Shown piece after piece: positions 14,228 to 45,150 of a stretch of DNA of 64,000 bases. Under the pieces are notes generated by a model. It did not search any database. It worked only from the letters and a program-made list of their open reading frames with translations, and was not told where the DNA came from. Position numbers and translations under genes: made by a program. Each line of letters starts with the position of its first letter. The stretch's first letter is position 1. The stretch comes from Paraspadella gotoi (lineage: Eukaryota > Chaetognatha), in the NCBI GenBank assembly GCA_051294375.1, contig CM119271.1, positions 15,878,770 through 15,942,769 of the forward strand. Direction: 5' to 3'.

Positions 14228-17200
14228 TTTTCGACTACAGAGACGCGTTTTACAAAGTCTCTTGCGTTCGTCGCTTTTTTACGCGTTCAAATCTTTCTCC
14301 TTTTCTTTTTTTTTTTTTTTTTTTTGACGGGCCTGGGCCAAATTAAGCGAGTCGGCAAATTAATAGAAAATTATTTTTTTTTAAGTTTATTATTATAATT
14401 ATTGTAATCATAATCTTGTATTTCAATGAGAAGTTCGAGTTTCCGCGAGTTGGCAAAATTTATTTATTGTTTGAATTTTAGTTATTGCTCTTTGGTCCGG
14501 AATCGTAATTAGTTAATGTTATTTACATTTTGAGAAAAAAAAGCAGCATTAAAAGTAGATTTAATTTTCTCCAGTCTAAACAATTTTTTTTTCTTTTTTG
14601 TGAACAAAGTTTTTTTCCTTTTTGCTTCTTTCAAAAAAAAAACAAAACAAAACAAAAAAAAACCAAATTATAATTAAGATACCAAAACCTGGATTATTTT
14701 CTTCTCGACCAGAAATCTCTCTTTTCAACTTTCATCAAATCATTTCAACTTCAAAGTCTTGCGTTTTCTTACAATGTAAGTTACATGGTGACGATTTTAA
14801 ACCCGCCGCTAGAAAAACATTGTAATTTGCAAACCAGTATGTATTTCATTGATTTTAAAAATAAGTTGAATTTTTAAATTTAATTTGTTTTAATTTTAAA
14901 TATTTTTTAAAAGGGTATTAATTTAAATATTATCAATATTAATATTTTCTGAAAGCCTTTAAAAATGATATGTTTACGAAAGCGAGTTTATAATTGTCAC
15001 CATGTATTTCGGTCCCCGATTTTTTTTTTAACAATTTTTTTCTCAACAATTTTTTTCTCAAACAGTATTTTTTTTTTAACTTAAAAATATATTTTTGAAT
15101 AAAAAAGGATTGAAAGGCGAGATTGATCCTCTTTCTCTCCGACCTCATTCCTCAGTTTTCACTTTTTTCCCCCATCTCCCCTTTTTTTCTTCATCTGGTC
15201 GACGGGGCGCTTCGGTCGCGCCCCCCTCCTTATTCGCTCCTATTCTTTTTCGACTCCTTTACGTTCGGTCACTTCCTTTCTCTCGTGACTGTCTCTCTCG
15301 CATTTTGTCTGTCACACGTCTCTGTATCTCTCTCTCTCTCCCCGCTACACCTTTCGCCATTTCGTCTCCTATTTTCCACCACGGTTCCCTCCCATCTCCT
15401 TCCTCTCCCCCCATTTCCAATCTCCCCCCCCCCGCGTGTTTTACTCGAAGACGATATTTTATTTGGTACAAGTTGCGGAGGCACAAACATTGGTTCCCTG
15501 TTTTTTTTTTTTGCTCCGTCGTAGCCGCAACCAAAGGAAAGGAAAAATAAAGGGGAAGGAAATAAATAAAAAGAGAAAAAGGGAAAAAAAAAGATATGAA
15601 TTCCCGTATATCGAGCGCGGAGCGAATTTAGAGATGGTGCCTTCATGATGTGTGCAAAATATCAACTTCGCTTTTTCTTTATCTCCGAATGAATTTTGAT
15701 GTCACGAATCCCCCGAACCACAAATCTCTCTGCCACACGATTATTAAAGGAGGCTCGGCTAATTATTAAGGGGTGATCCCAAAAAAGTCGTCAGAAAATT
15801 GTCTTTGACTCTTCCCCCCCAAAAAAGTTTTTTTTTTAAATTGCGTTTAAAAAACAAAAAGCTTTTTTTCGACCACCTCTTACGCTTATTTTTAAAAAAA
15901 AACATCACTGTTTTTTGGGTTAAGGTTCGGATTAACCCGAGAAATTCCCGTTGTTGACCAAATTATTTAACTTGAGAGAGAGGAAATTACGATTGGGTTA
16001 CTTAAAAAAAGACGAAATTCTTACCTCTCCATAAATATCCCTATTACGGAGTTGGGATTTTTTCTCGTTTTTTCTCGTTTTTGACATCGACCCAAATTTT
16101 TAAAATTTTTCTCTCTCTTTCTCTCTTTTTTTGTTCTTTCCTTTTCGCCTCCCTGCCTCCTTTTACCGACAGAAACGAATGTGCCATGATGTTTCTCTCT
16201 CTCTCTCCTTATACCTTCCGTTGAAATTTTAATTCAATGAATTGATTTATTTTTCTTCTTTTTTTTACTGATATTTACTGTTGTTAAGGTTTGACAGTTA
16301 TACTTAGCTGCTTGTGCAAAGTTGGCCGATTAGCTTTCCAAGCTATGTGAGCTCAAAAGAAGTTTTCTCATAAGGAACTCGTATGATATTACTTAAACTG
16401 TATCGTTGATTTTTTTTACTTTGGTCGTGTAATCATTGAATAAAAAATAAGTATTTAAGAATAAAAAACTGTAATCTCTAGTAATATCAGTTAACCTTCT
16501 GAGATATTATCTCCCCCCAAAAAAAGAGAAACCAAAGTATAAAAAAACCCAGAAAAGTCGTCGACCTGTTTGAAGTTTTTTTTCAATGACCAATATTCGA
16601 TCCTTAGCGCTGCATTAGTTTTTCTTTTTCGCTTTACTGTACTTGTCTAAACCCGCCTGCCGAAATGTAGATTAAAAAAAAAAAACACGCAATTCTTTTC
16701 CTTTTTTGGCCCAAAAAAAAACTCCAGACAAAACAATTGAACGCGAGTGGTTTCTCCTACACCATTGTTTTTTTTTCCTCTTTTTTTCCAAGAGGAGTTG
16801 TTTTTTTCTTGAAGTCGATTACCTATTGATAGCGTTTCTCCTTTCAAGCTCTCTCGATTCCTGGAAGAGAAATCATTTTCCATTACTCGAATTGTCTAGT
16901 TGTCCTTAGGTTAAGTAAATCAATTTTTTTGAGGTTGAAAAAGTTTGAAAAAGGTTTAGGGCGACGCTTGAAGAGAGAAACGCCCTCATTATCCATGTCA
17001 GAATCATTGATGCCGATATGAAATTCCTTTAACCCCCCCCCCCCGACTTCTACACTTTTTTTTTCTGTTTATGGTTAGTTTTTTGTTTGTTTTTTTCTTT
17101 TAGAAATATTTACAGTGGAAAAACATTTTATCATGTTTTTTATTCAGCATTTATCGATGCTTTATCATCATCTCGTATCAATTTTTTTTTTCTTAAGTCA

Positions 17201-17724
17201 GTTGGATAATGGACCGTCGTATTCTTTTTTTTTTTTTTTTGCTATCAATAATTAAAAAGGTCGTAATGTTGTAAATAATTAACATATACTTAAATACTTC
17301 GTAGAGTGCAGTTTAAGTTTTTTTTCATATAATCCAAGTTTCTTTTTTTGGCAGACAAATTCACCAATTTCAAGCCAAATTATCTTTACCTTAATTAAAA
17401 CTCATCGCCGTAGATTTATAGCCAATCAAGTTCGTAGATTTTGTGTTTCCTTATTAGCGATTGGTGTTTTTGTATATATAAGGTCAGATAATCCGTTATC
17501 TTTTTCCTATCGCTAAATGCTGAAAAAATAATAAATATTACTCGGGTGATGCTCGTGACGAACATCACTCAAAAAAAAAATACCTTTAAGATAAATCCAC
17601 TAGCCCAAAAAAAAAAAGAAGTAATAATGATAATAATAATATGGTTTCTTAATTTTCAATTACCTAACTTCCCGCAGCAAATAAACTTTAAAAGAGAGAA
17701 ACAGAAACCCGCTTGATCTTCGCG
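14228..17724 (+). promoter_or_regulatory. 3.5 kb spacer; probable cyclin C promoter at 17,415-17,490
   Basis: No coding gene was recognised. The first part is AT-rich, with long T and A runs, as expected downstream of the hnRNP stop. Bases 15,120-15,460 are a polypyrimidine-rich GC island with no coding character. Near the end, AGCCAATCAAG (about 17,421), GCGATTGGTG (about 17,457) and TATATATAAGG (about 17,473) form a plausible CCAAT/TATA promoter. A small hairpin, GGGTGATG with CATCACTC, follows at 17,544-17,570. A CCCGCAG acceptor at about 17,680 sits 45 bp before the cyclin C start. Confidence 0.4.
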
Positions 17725-19370
17725 ATGGCGGGAAACTTTTGGCACAGCTCCCACTACAACCAGTGGCTGCTGAATCGGCAAGACTTGTACCGCGAGCGAA
17801 AGGCAGATCTGGAGCTCTTGGGAGAAGAGGATTATCAAAAGATCACCGTCTTCTTCGCCAATCTCATTCAAGCTTTGGGCGAACAGCTCAAGGTCAGACA
17901 ACAGGTCATCGCTACCGCAACCGTCTTCTTCAAGAGATTCTACGCCAGGAATTCCCTGCAGAGCATCGATCCTCTTTTGATGGCACCCACAGCCGGTGAG
18001 TTCTCACCACAATCCCGCGTACAATAATCCTACCCTCCACCATCTCCTCGCCCACTTTCCAGTCTTTCTCGCCTCTAAAGTGGAAGAGTTCGGGGTGATC
18101 TCCAACTCGCGTCTCATCTCCACTTGTCAAACCGTCATCAAGAACAAATACTCGATGCCCTACAAAAACGCCGAGTTTCCCTTCAGAATCCAAAACGTGT
18201 TGGAGTGCGAGTTCCATCTCTTGGAGACGATGGACTGCTGCCTCATCTTGTACCATCCATACAGGCCTTTGTTGCAGGTGAACGGAGGAAACGGTTCCGG
18301 GTCTTGTAACCTTGATACCGTTGCCAATATTTTTCGATCCCATTTTGGGAGTTAATTCTTGGTCAGATAATCTTAATTGGCTTCAGCATTTTAGCCTATT
18401 TGCTTAATTATTAAAGAAATAAGGTCACAGCCGGGTTGCTTACGGATGCACACTTGGGTTGAGCATTTCATCCGATGGCGTTGAGGTCTTTGACTCTCAG
18501 TCTTTGACTCTCAGTCTTTGACTCTCGGTTGTGCTAGTCCCGTCTCGCTTTGTCAAATCACCTGGAAATTGTTACTGTGGACAAAATCAATGGGAACATA
18601 CCGCCTCAAAAATCATTATTATATTAGTATTATTATGAAAAATTGCAAGATTACTTGTTTTACTAAATTAGACTTTCAAATTTTATATTCAAATTTTATA
18701 ATAAATGTGTGAAATCCTTTGGGTTGTGTTGCGTAATGAGAAAGAGTTTGAAATAGTTCTACAACGATTTATTTTTAACAGTGAACATGTTTCGACTTTG
18801 ATTCAAGTCTTCATCAGCACTTTCTAAAATAAATGTCTATATTATAATTTATTATAGACTCTATAATTTTGATCGGTGAACCTTTTCCTTGTCAGTACGT
18901 TGCGGACGCGACTCACGAGGAAAAGACTGAAGACAACAACAAGATTCTCTCTCTGGCCTGGAAGGTGATCAACGACAGCCTTCGCACCGACGTCCCTCTC
19001 CTTTACCCTCCTTACCAAATCGCCCTCGCCGCCCTCCACGTCGCCCTCGTCTTTCAGGGTGATGATGATGATGATGATGATGATGATGACGAATAATGTT
19101 GCTGATGATTGATGATGATAATATCATTCTCTCCCTTCAGGCAAAGAGTCCCGCTGGTGCCAGTGGTTCTCTGAACTCAACGTGGACATGGAGAAAATCC
19201 TCGAGATCACGAAGCAGATGATGAATCTCTACGAGTTGCTCAAGACTTACGACGAGAAGAGCGACATGCCCGCCATCTTGGATCGAATGCCCAAGCCTAA
19301 GACTTCGCCCTCGCGCCCGCCCTCTCAAGGGCCCGAGGCGGACAGAGACTCCAAGAACGGAGCGCATTGA
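17725..19370 (+). CDS. CCNC: Cyclin C (Mediator kinase-module cyclin)
   Basis: Partner of CDK8/19 in the Mediator kinase module. Four exons (17725-17995, 18063-18277, 18896-19058, 19141-19370) give 292 residues; human CCNC has 283. The N-terminus MAGNFWHSSHYNQWLLNRQ is nearly diagnostic. The cyclin box follows with KVRQQVIATATVFFKRFYAR and LASKVEEFG, then FRIQNVLECEFHLLETMDCC and LIVYHPYRPL-like LILYHPYRPL. The second cyclin fold has LLYPPYQIALAALHVA and the WFSELNVDMEKI segment. A short Ser/Pro-rich tail (PKTSPSRPPSQGP) ends the protein. Intron 2 contains a hammerhead-ribozyme motif on the opposite strand, and intron 3 begins with a (GAT)n run. Confidence 0.96.
18767..18834 (-). ncRNA. Type I hammerhead ribozyme motif
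   Basis: Read on the - strand, this has every part of a minimal type I hammerhead. The core CTGATGA (18,817-18,811) is followed by stem II GACTT/AAGTC with a six-base loop. GAAAC (18,793-18,789) comes next, with a two-base-pair stem III (AC/GT closed by AT). A GTT cleavage site would be cut between 18,784 and 18,783. Stem I has a proximal GTG/CAC, an internal loop and a distal nine-base-pair ATTTATTTT/AAAATAAAT helix. Minimal hammerheads with a very short stem III are known from Penelope-like elements and retrozymes. It lies in intron 2 of CCNC, antisense to the gene. Activity is not shown. Confidence 0.72.
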
Positions 19371-19751
19371 TTCTTATTTGCTTTTTCTTTACCTTCTTTA
19401 CTTAATTGAGGGATTATTGAAGGAAGGAATTAACGTCGGCCTACTATTTATTGTCAACGCTACTCACAGTGAGCGCGGACTCGACGACGACCACCAATAA
19501 ATCGGTTGGGGGGGGGGAAGATCTCGATGTAGATTCGAATTTTCGCGCCAGTTAAATATTTGTTTTACTATGAATTACTATAGAGTCGCGTTTTCTTATT
19601 GTTTTTTTTATATATATATTCCAATTTTGTTTTTAATTGTTAAGAAAACTTTAAATTGATCGTTGGATTCATTATGATTCCATCGTCGACGACGACGACG
19701 ACGACGACGACGAAGATTAATTTTGAGGAAAGAAATTGAAAAAGAAAGAAA
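19371..19751 (+). other. Short CCNC-HSPA9 spacer
   Basis: A 381-bp spacer with a run of ten G at about 19,507, a poly-T/TA stretch, and a (GAC)n triplet run at 19,685-19,712 close to the HSPA9 start. It should hold the 3' end of CCNC and the 5' leader of HSPA9. I saw no clear TATA box. Confidence 0.5.
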
Positions 19752-38160
<18,409 letters not shown>

Positions 38161-38361
38161 TTGTAAATCTTTGTTGGGAAATTCCGAATTTACTTTGTCT
38201 CATGACTCGAAACTAATTCATTTCATTGTTATTACGATCGACACTCGGCGGCCTTTTATTTAAAAGCATTTTTTTTTGTTGTTGACAGTTTATTTTTTGG
38301 TTAGTTTTCTATTTTGTATATTTAACTATCAAAGAAGTAGTTTTAAACTTTAAAGAAAAAC
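38161..38361 (+). other. 201-bp spacer between HSPA9 and La
   Basis: Very short AT-rich spacer. A T-rich tract ending in TTGACAG at about 38,288 is acceptor-like and lies 73 bp before the La start. No core promoter element is evident. It is one of the tightest gene pairs in the window. Confidence 0.45.
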
Positions 38362-40812
38362 ATGGAAGCTGCCAAAGAAAATTCCATAAAGAAGGAAGAC
38401 GCGCCGGTTGAACCGAAAGAAAACGGCGCCGCCGCGGCCGCGGCGGGAGATTCCAACGCCGCAGCAGCTGAAGAAGATTCGGCGCCCAAGTCGGAGGCCG
38501 CCTCCCCCGACGCCGCTGAGCCGGAGGAATCTAAAGAGAAAGAAAAGGACGCAGCCGTCGTCAAGTCCGAAGATTCGCCTCCGACTGATTTAGAGAAAAA
38601 AATCATTCGTCAGATCGAATATTATTTCGGCGACTTTAATTTGGCGAAAGACAAATTTTTGAAGGAGGAGATTAAAAAGGACGAAGGATGGATCGAGCTC
38701 GAGCGTGAGTCTTTTCGAGGGGGATTACCCAAATACTAATTTTATTATTTAACATTGATATAATTAATGATGTATCCTTTCAGTGATGCTCAAGTTCAAC
38801 CGTTTGGCGATTTTGACGAAAGACACAAACGTGATCGTTGCCGCCGTCGACAAATCTTCTTCGGGTCTTCTCGAGGTGAGTTCATACTTTGTTGTTGGAG
38901 CAATTGCAATCTTGTTTGCGGTCTCATGGTAAAGTTGTCCGTCTTCAGGTCGATGAAGACAAGAAGAAAATTCGTCGGTGTCCCGAGAAGAAACTTCCGG
39001 AGATAAACTCGGAGTGGAAATCCGACGTTCAGAACAGGTCCTCGCCTCTTAGTATCTATAGTTTAAGACTTAATGATTTTTTGATACTAACTTGTATTTT
39101 ATTTGCCACAGAACCCTTTACATGAAGGGATTCCCGGCGGAAACGTTGCTGGACGACATCATCGCCTTCGTTGATCAAATTTGTCAGTCGGAAAATGTCG
39201 TCATGAGGAGATACAAAACTACTTTTAAGGTTGGGCTCTTGGGGGGGGGGGAATGCCCGACTTGGCCGATATTTTAATTCGTTTCTGCTTCTTTTGATCG
39301 TCGTCGTCGTCGTCGTCGCCACGCTGTTTTAACATTGAAAATAGCTTAAGTGTGTAACCATAGGAAGCTCCAAAAATTTAGATATAGTTTCTAATCAGCA
39401 AGATATTTTAAATTAACATGTTTCATATTCTTGCACTCATTTGTTTGTTTTATTTACAAAACAATTTTTATATATATAGACGAGTTCAGCTGTCCAGCTC
39501 TCTCTCTTTCTCTTTTAAATATATGTCGCTCTCTCCGTAATTATATTATTATAATCATCATCTCTCACTCATAATCATATACGTATTTGTTTGTTTTATT
39601 TACGATGAATGACTAATTGACTATCATCGCGTCAATGAATGACTATCATCGCGTCAATAAATCATAATAACGTCTGGGGAGATCACTATACTTTTAAGAT
39701 TTGTTTTGAGTGGGGCGGGATGCATGGGGCATATGCGTTTAGGATATTTTAGTTAGCTATGTTGTTAATCGAGGGGATGGGCAAAAATTAAAATGGGACT
39801 GAGAAAATAAGAATGAACAAAAATACAATTTACTTTTCCCATTGATTTTTTTTCTTCTTTTTTTCCTTTTTTCTTCTCTTTTCTTCTTTTATCTTTCGTT
39901 TATTTTCTTTCCTTTTTCTCTCTTTCCAGGGATCCATATTCGTGACCTACAGGTCAGTCGAAGACGCCAAAAAAGTTTCTCTTGAATTTTCGGACAAAAA
40001 ATTTCGCGACGAAGACGACGCTTCTCTCATCGTCAAGTTTCAAAAGGATTACTTCGTAAGAAAATTCTATATATATTTTCTCTTCCTTTATTTAACAATT
40101 GAAAGAAATAGCTTTTCCCTCCCCCGCTCTCGTCTCCAGGAGTTCAAGAAGGCGGAGAAGAAGAACGCCAAAGCGGGAAGGAGGGAAGAGGCGGAGAAGA
40201 AAGAGGCGGAGGCGAAGGAGTCGACGCACGAGAAAGGCGCCGTCTTGAAGATTGAGAATCTTGACGTGGATTCCTTCGACAGGGAAGACATCAAGAGCGC
40301 CTTTGAAGGTTCCTTTTTAAGATTGTTAGGTTTATTAATTACTAGTTTATTATTGATTGATATTTAATGAAAATTACATCCTCGAACAGGCGCGTCGACG
40401 ACGGTGGCATGGGTCTCATTCCAAAAGGGCGACAAGGTCGCCAAAGTTCGGTTCGACGGCGACGGATCTGCGGTCAAAACCATCGAAGAGTTTAAAGGGA
40501 AACTCAAGATCAAGGATAAGGTAAAGAAAAAAAAAAATTTAACAATAATAGAATTAGAAAGCATTAAATTATTGATTAATATTTTAATTAATTTATTCAT
40601 TTCGCCAGGAGAGTTTCGACCTTACACTCCTCGAGGGCGAAGAGGAAGAAAAATATTGGGAAGAATATCTGCAGGACAGACGCAGCAAGGCCAGCAGAGG
40701 GCGCGGCAGGGGACGCGGCCGAGGCGGCGGTGGGCGTGGCGGAAAGAGAAACTTCGGGAATCGCGGAGAAGCCGACGGCGACGAACCTCGCTCTAAAAAA
40801 GTCAAGAGCTGA
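38362..40812 (+). CDS. SSB: Lupus La protein (SSB)
   Basis: Binds 3' oligo-U of nascent Pol III transcripts in the nucleus. Eight exons (38362-38704, 38784-38875, 38949-39037, 39112-39229, 39930-40055, 40140-40308, 40390-40520, 40609-40812) give 423 residues; human La has 408. An Ala/Glu/Lys-rich N-terminus precedes the La motif ([40 protein letters not shown]). RRM1 follows ([20 protein letters not shown]), then a charged Lys/Glu helix. An atypical RRM2 comes next ([36 protein letters not shown]). The tail is RGG-like ([18 protein letters not shown]) and ends in the nuclear-localisation-like EPRSKKVKS. Intron 4 is 700 bp, with a (CGT)n run and AT repeats. Confidence 0.96.
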
Positions 40813-41182
40813 GAAGCGAAAAGCGTCGACGCTTCCCTCAACTTTTTTCTCCTCTTCTCATTGAAAACAATTTTTTTGAAACTTTAGGACGCGATGCGAT
40901 TTTGGGCGTGGAGACAAATTTCTCTCTTCTTCCTTACGAAAGTTTAGTTTTGTAAACAGATGAACAATCAATTATATATATACATTCATTCGCTCTTTGT
41001 TTTCGAAAAAGTTGACGCCGAATAGTTTTCGTCGTTTCTCTCGATTTGTTTTGTTGTTTCGTTTTTCGAGTCGAAATCGTTTCACTTTCTTTTTCCAGTT
41101 TTTTTGAGGCGAAATAAAAATTCCGCTTCATGCGATAATAAGGAAGCAACAAACTTTGGTCTTTCTCTTTATTTTTATTTAA

Positions 41183-41617
<435 letters not shown>

Positions 41618-41698
41618 AGACTTCCGACGCCGAATGGAATTTTCTTTTTGGCCAAATTCGTGGTTGAAAGGGACTCTTTATCTCAATCGTCTCTTTGC

Positions 41699-41699
41699 G

Positions 41700-41762
<63 letters not shown>

Positions 41763-41763
41763 T
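41699..41763. repeat. (CT)n microsatellite after NEDD8
   Basis: About 27 uninterrupted CT units, some 85 bp after the NEDD8 stop and probably within its 3' UTR. The 1.0-kb-scale frames around it are artefacts. Confidence 0.92.
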
Positions 41764-42106
41764 CTGTGTTTTTTTTATTACTTTATTATTTAAAACTGGT
41801 ATCGATTTGACGTCGTTAACCAATTACTTTTTTATGTCTCCTAAGGATATTTTTAGATCTTAATTCGGACTATTAGTGATAAAGGAAGAGACTCGGATTC
41901 AAAGCTCTCGAATTTGGATGTTAAATGTTATTTCAAAGCTGAATTTCTCGATATATGACATTTTTCAGACAACGATATAAACGAGAAGAAATTTTTTTTT
42001 ATTTGTACAAACTGTTTTTTTGTTGTTTTTTTTTTAAATGTGGGTTTAATTATAATTTCATTTTCGAACACAATTTTTTTTTTATCTTCGCAGTCAGAAG
42101 ATTAAA

Positions 42107-43717
42107 ATGGTGAGGATGAACCCGGATGTAATTCCTTCTCTCGAAACGAACAATGGACTCGAAAACGATACTACCGTCGACTCCTCCGCCGACCCCACGG
42201 CTCCAATCGCTCGCTCCTCAATGGACAGACAGGTGAAGACGTCACGTTTTTTGTGACAGGTCGTGTCTCCTCTCTTACCCAGCACCCCAACCCCACCCCT
42301 CCCTTGTTCACCTCCAACTCTCCAGTCGAGCTGCCCCCAATCCCCTTCTCGCGACTTCGGCCCCAACGTGAAGATCCTCAAGTCGAACGGCAACATCCGG
42401 GATATGCAAACCGTCCTCAGGGACAGGTCCACCACCATGGGCGACTTTAAATTCTACGCCGACCGGCTCATCCGCCTCGTGGTCGAGGAAGGCCTCAATC
42501 AGCTACCCTACACCCCGTGCCAAGTCACCACCCCTACCGGCCACTCCTATGAGGGGCTGGAGTACAAACACGGCAACTGCGGGGTCAGCATCATGAGGTC
42601 CGGCGAGGCCATGGAACAGGTCGGGCCTCTTTTTTTTCTTCATTTTTTGGTTGGGTCAATTTTTTTTTTCAACCTTTTAATCTTTAACTTTTTTTTCTAT
42701 TTCTTAGTCTCTTATTATTTTTATTTATTTTTTTTCCTCTTTATTCTGTTTTATATAAAAGTTATCCATTCATTCAATAAAAAAGCTATCTTGCCCCTGA
42801 CTTTGGACATGATATGGTGGACCACAATTGGTTTAAGGATTTCATCACACTTAAGAGATAATAACATAGCCGGAGCCTTGTAAGCTTTCAATCAAGACTC
42901 TCACGGTCTCGTTTATTCACTACCAGAGTACCTGGCTTCCCCTTCATTTCTTTTTTCCCACTTTTCTATTCCACCTCAGGGTCTACGCGACGTTTGTCGT
43001 TCGATTCGCATCGGGAAAATCTTGATCCAAACTCAAGAAGAAACCGAAGAACCCAAAGTCTTTTACGCCAAATTCCCTCCCGACGTCGCTAAGCGACGGG
43101 TCCTTCTCATGTATCCCATCATGAGCACGGGTAAGTCAAATAGTTGACCCTTTTTACTTTTCTCTAAAGTTGACGAAAAGTCAAATCACGAGGGTAAGTT
43201 GACAATAATTTTATTAACGAAGGACAATGATGAAGGCGATGACAAAAGTAATGACGATACAATGACAAAGGTTTACGACAAAGGTGATGATAAATATTTC
43301 ATTATTCAATAATTATTTAAAGAAGGATTGTTTCTTGATGTTAGATCCCGTCGTACCCTTAGACTCACAATCGGTCTTTGGTCAGTCTAACGTCTTTGAA
43401 TCGTCGGCCTTCGGATGATTCGTAAAAGAGACTAGCGATGACATAACTAGGCCAACCATTTGTGGTCCATTCCGTTGATGCTACTTTTCTTTAAACTCGG
43501 CTCCTCCCTCCCTAAAGGTCAAACGGTGGCCAAGGCCGTCCGAGTTCTTCTCGATCACAAAATCCTCACGGAGAACATCATCCTCCTCAATCTTTTCGCA
43601 ACGCCTCACGGAGTCACGACGGTGACGAGAGAATTCCCCGATCTCAAGATCCTCACATCGGAAATTCATCCCGTGGCGCCGAATCACTTTGGCCAGAAAT
43701 ACTTTGGAACGGATTGA
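42107..43717 (+). CDS. UPRT: Uracil phosphoribosyltransferase homologue
   Basis: UPRT-family protein of the PRTase fold; animal members may have lost the usual uracil salvage activity, so catalysis is not assumed. Four exons (42107-42232, 42326-42619, 42980-43130, 43518-43717) give 256 residues; human UPRT has 309. Conserved blocks: VKILKSNGNIRDMQTVLRD, FYADRLIRLVVEEGLNQLP, GLEYKHGNCGVSIMRSGEAM, the PRPP-loop region LLMYPIMSTGQTVAKAVRVL, and VTREFPDLKILTSEIHPVAP with the FGQKYFGTD end. An acceptor-like CTTCGCAG lies 13 bp before the ATG, implying a 5'-UTR splice. Intron 2 contains a dispersed repeat. Confidence 0.95.
42747..42915 (+). repeat. Dispersed repeat in UPRT intron 2 (related copy at 46,153)
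   Basis: Contains TTATCCATTCATTCAATAAA, AAGCTATCTTG and TTTCATCACAC, all recurring in the same order at 46,153-46,262 in the CBR1 intron. Partial traces occur near 49,030 and 56,740. It is an interspersed repeat of unknown type; I saw no coding capacity. Confidence 0.6.
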
Positions 43718-44060
43718 GTCATTTTTGTCAACGAGAATTCTTTATTTTCAAGATAAGATTTGATTCATTTGAAAAAAAAAATGGATCCATTCTTTTTCCT
43801 TTTTTTTTTTTCGTGCGTTGTGCCCATTGCCTTTAATCATTTGATTGTTTTGTAATGAACACTTTTTGAGTGGATTTGTTTATTTTGCTGAACTTAATAC
43901 AAGTTATATATGCGCAAGAATATATTTGGGTTTTTTGTTCGATCGCCCCGTCAACCATTTTTGAAAGTATTTGAAACGGTTGTGAATGATAATGTGATCT
44001 CTCGAATGTACGATCATTCGTTTTAGCGGAATTCACAATCTCAAAACTAATTTATAAGCG

Positions 44061-44322
44061 TGTGGCAGCAAGACTTAAAGCTGCCTCACTGCTGTCCGTC
44101 CTCAGCCTCGTCTCAATGGCTGAGCAGGCTAAATCATCTCATTCCATCCGTGCGTCCCGGGTTCAATCCCTGGGTATCCCGGTTCTGGCTTAAATGTGAC
44201 GGTGCGCGGTATATAAACATGCCAGTGACAGGAGGCGGTCACTGAGGGTCGCGCAGCCCCTACGCCAGTTAGTGAGATACCCCGCGCCCCGGGTATCACA
44301 GGCTATCCCCCGTTGCCATAAG
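44061..44322 (+). repeat. tRNA-derived SINE, family 1, copy 1
   Basis: A GC-rich element of about 260 bp. TGGCTGAGCAGG (44,117-44,128) fits a Pol III A box and GGTTCAATCCC (44,160-44,170) fits a B box. Their spacing is tRNA-like, so the head derives from a tRNA. A body with GCCAGTGACAGGAGGCGGTC and a GGGTATCACAGGCTATCC tail follows. A second near-identical copy lies 480 bp downstream, separated by unrelated GC-rich sequence containing a (CGCT)n run at 44,435. Confidence 0.75.
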
Positions 44323-44542
44323 TGGTGAGCCCTACTATCGAACACGCAACCGCTGCGCACCGTGCGCCCACGCTTACGTCGCTTAGGGTATGCATATCAC
44401 GCCTATGCCCTACTTCTCTGGTAACGCTCCAGACTCGCTCGCTCGCTCGCCCGCTCGCTCTCACTATGGCAATGAGATCAAAACCTTCTCTCAGACATCT
44501 CCTCAGGATTGAGGCCCTGTGGAGAGGTCTGGTGGGGGATCC

Positions 44543-44801
44543 TGTGGCAGCAAGACTTAAAGCTGCCTCACTGCTGTCCGTCCTCAGCCTCGTCTCAATG
44601 GCTGAGCAGGCTAAATCATCTCATTCCATCCGTGCGTCCCGGGTTCAATCCCTGGTTATCCCGGTTCTGGCTTAAATGTGACGGTGCCGGTATAAACATG
44701 CCAGTGACAGGAGGCGGTCACTGAGGGTCCGCAGCCCCTACGCCAGTTAGTGAGATACCCCGCGCCCCGGGTATCACAGGCTATCCTCCCGTTGCCATAA
44801 G
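44543..44801 (+). repeat. tRNA-derived SINE, family 1, copy 2
   Basis: Same element and orientation as the copy at 44,061, differing at a few single bases and short indels. A box at 44,599-44,610 and B box at 44,642-44,652. The sequence between the copies (44,323-44,542) begins like a second, unrelated repeat (AGTGGTGAGCCCTACTATCG) and may be part of a longer composite unit. Confidence 0.75.
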
Positions 44802-45150
44802 CGCCCCGTTTGGTGCGGTCCATTTTAGTAATTTGATATAGTTGATTCATGGATGCGTTAATACAGGGCGCACCCATTCCTTAAAAAAGAGTGGCACCGA
44901 TTGTTCGACCCCAATTTGTAAGCTGATCCCGGTGATCCCCAGTTCCCCGATCACCCTGTTCCCCGTCCCGAGCGGACTCCAGTTTTCTTTGCGTTTCTTT
45001 AATTTTTGTTTTAAATTCCGACATTTAGTAATTAGAGAGGAAAAAATGATAATTCACTCTCAACGGTTGCGCCTTTGAATCTGACCTCGTTTCTATCATC
45101 GATCCATCATACATAAGATATTGAAATATCATTTATCCATCATTATAACT
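44802..45150 (+). other. Spacer upstream of the carbonyl reductase gene
   Basis: No gene or clear core promoter was recognised. It holds moderately GC-rich sequence (44,810-44,990), possibly repeat-derived, then AT-rich sequence up to the ATG at 45,151. Confidence 0.4.

Noticed and set aside
15095-15646. Overlapping Ser/Pro-rich frames in the pyrimidine-rich island before cyclin C
   Set aside because: They occur in several frames and on both strands at once and follow from CT-rich low complexity.
17473-17575. Spliced-leader RNA gene upstream of cyclin C
   Set aside because: A TATA-like box and a small hairpin are present, but there is no Sm site, no clear leader-donor pair and no tandem copies. 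A cyclin C promoter is the simpler reading.
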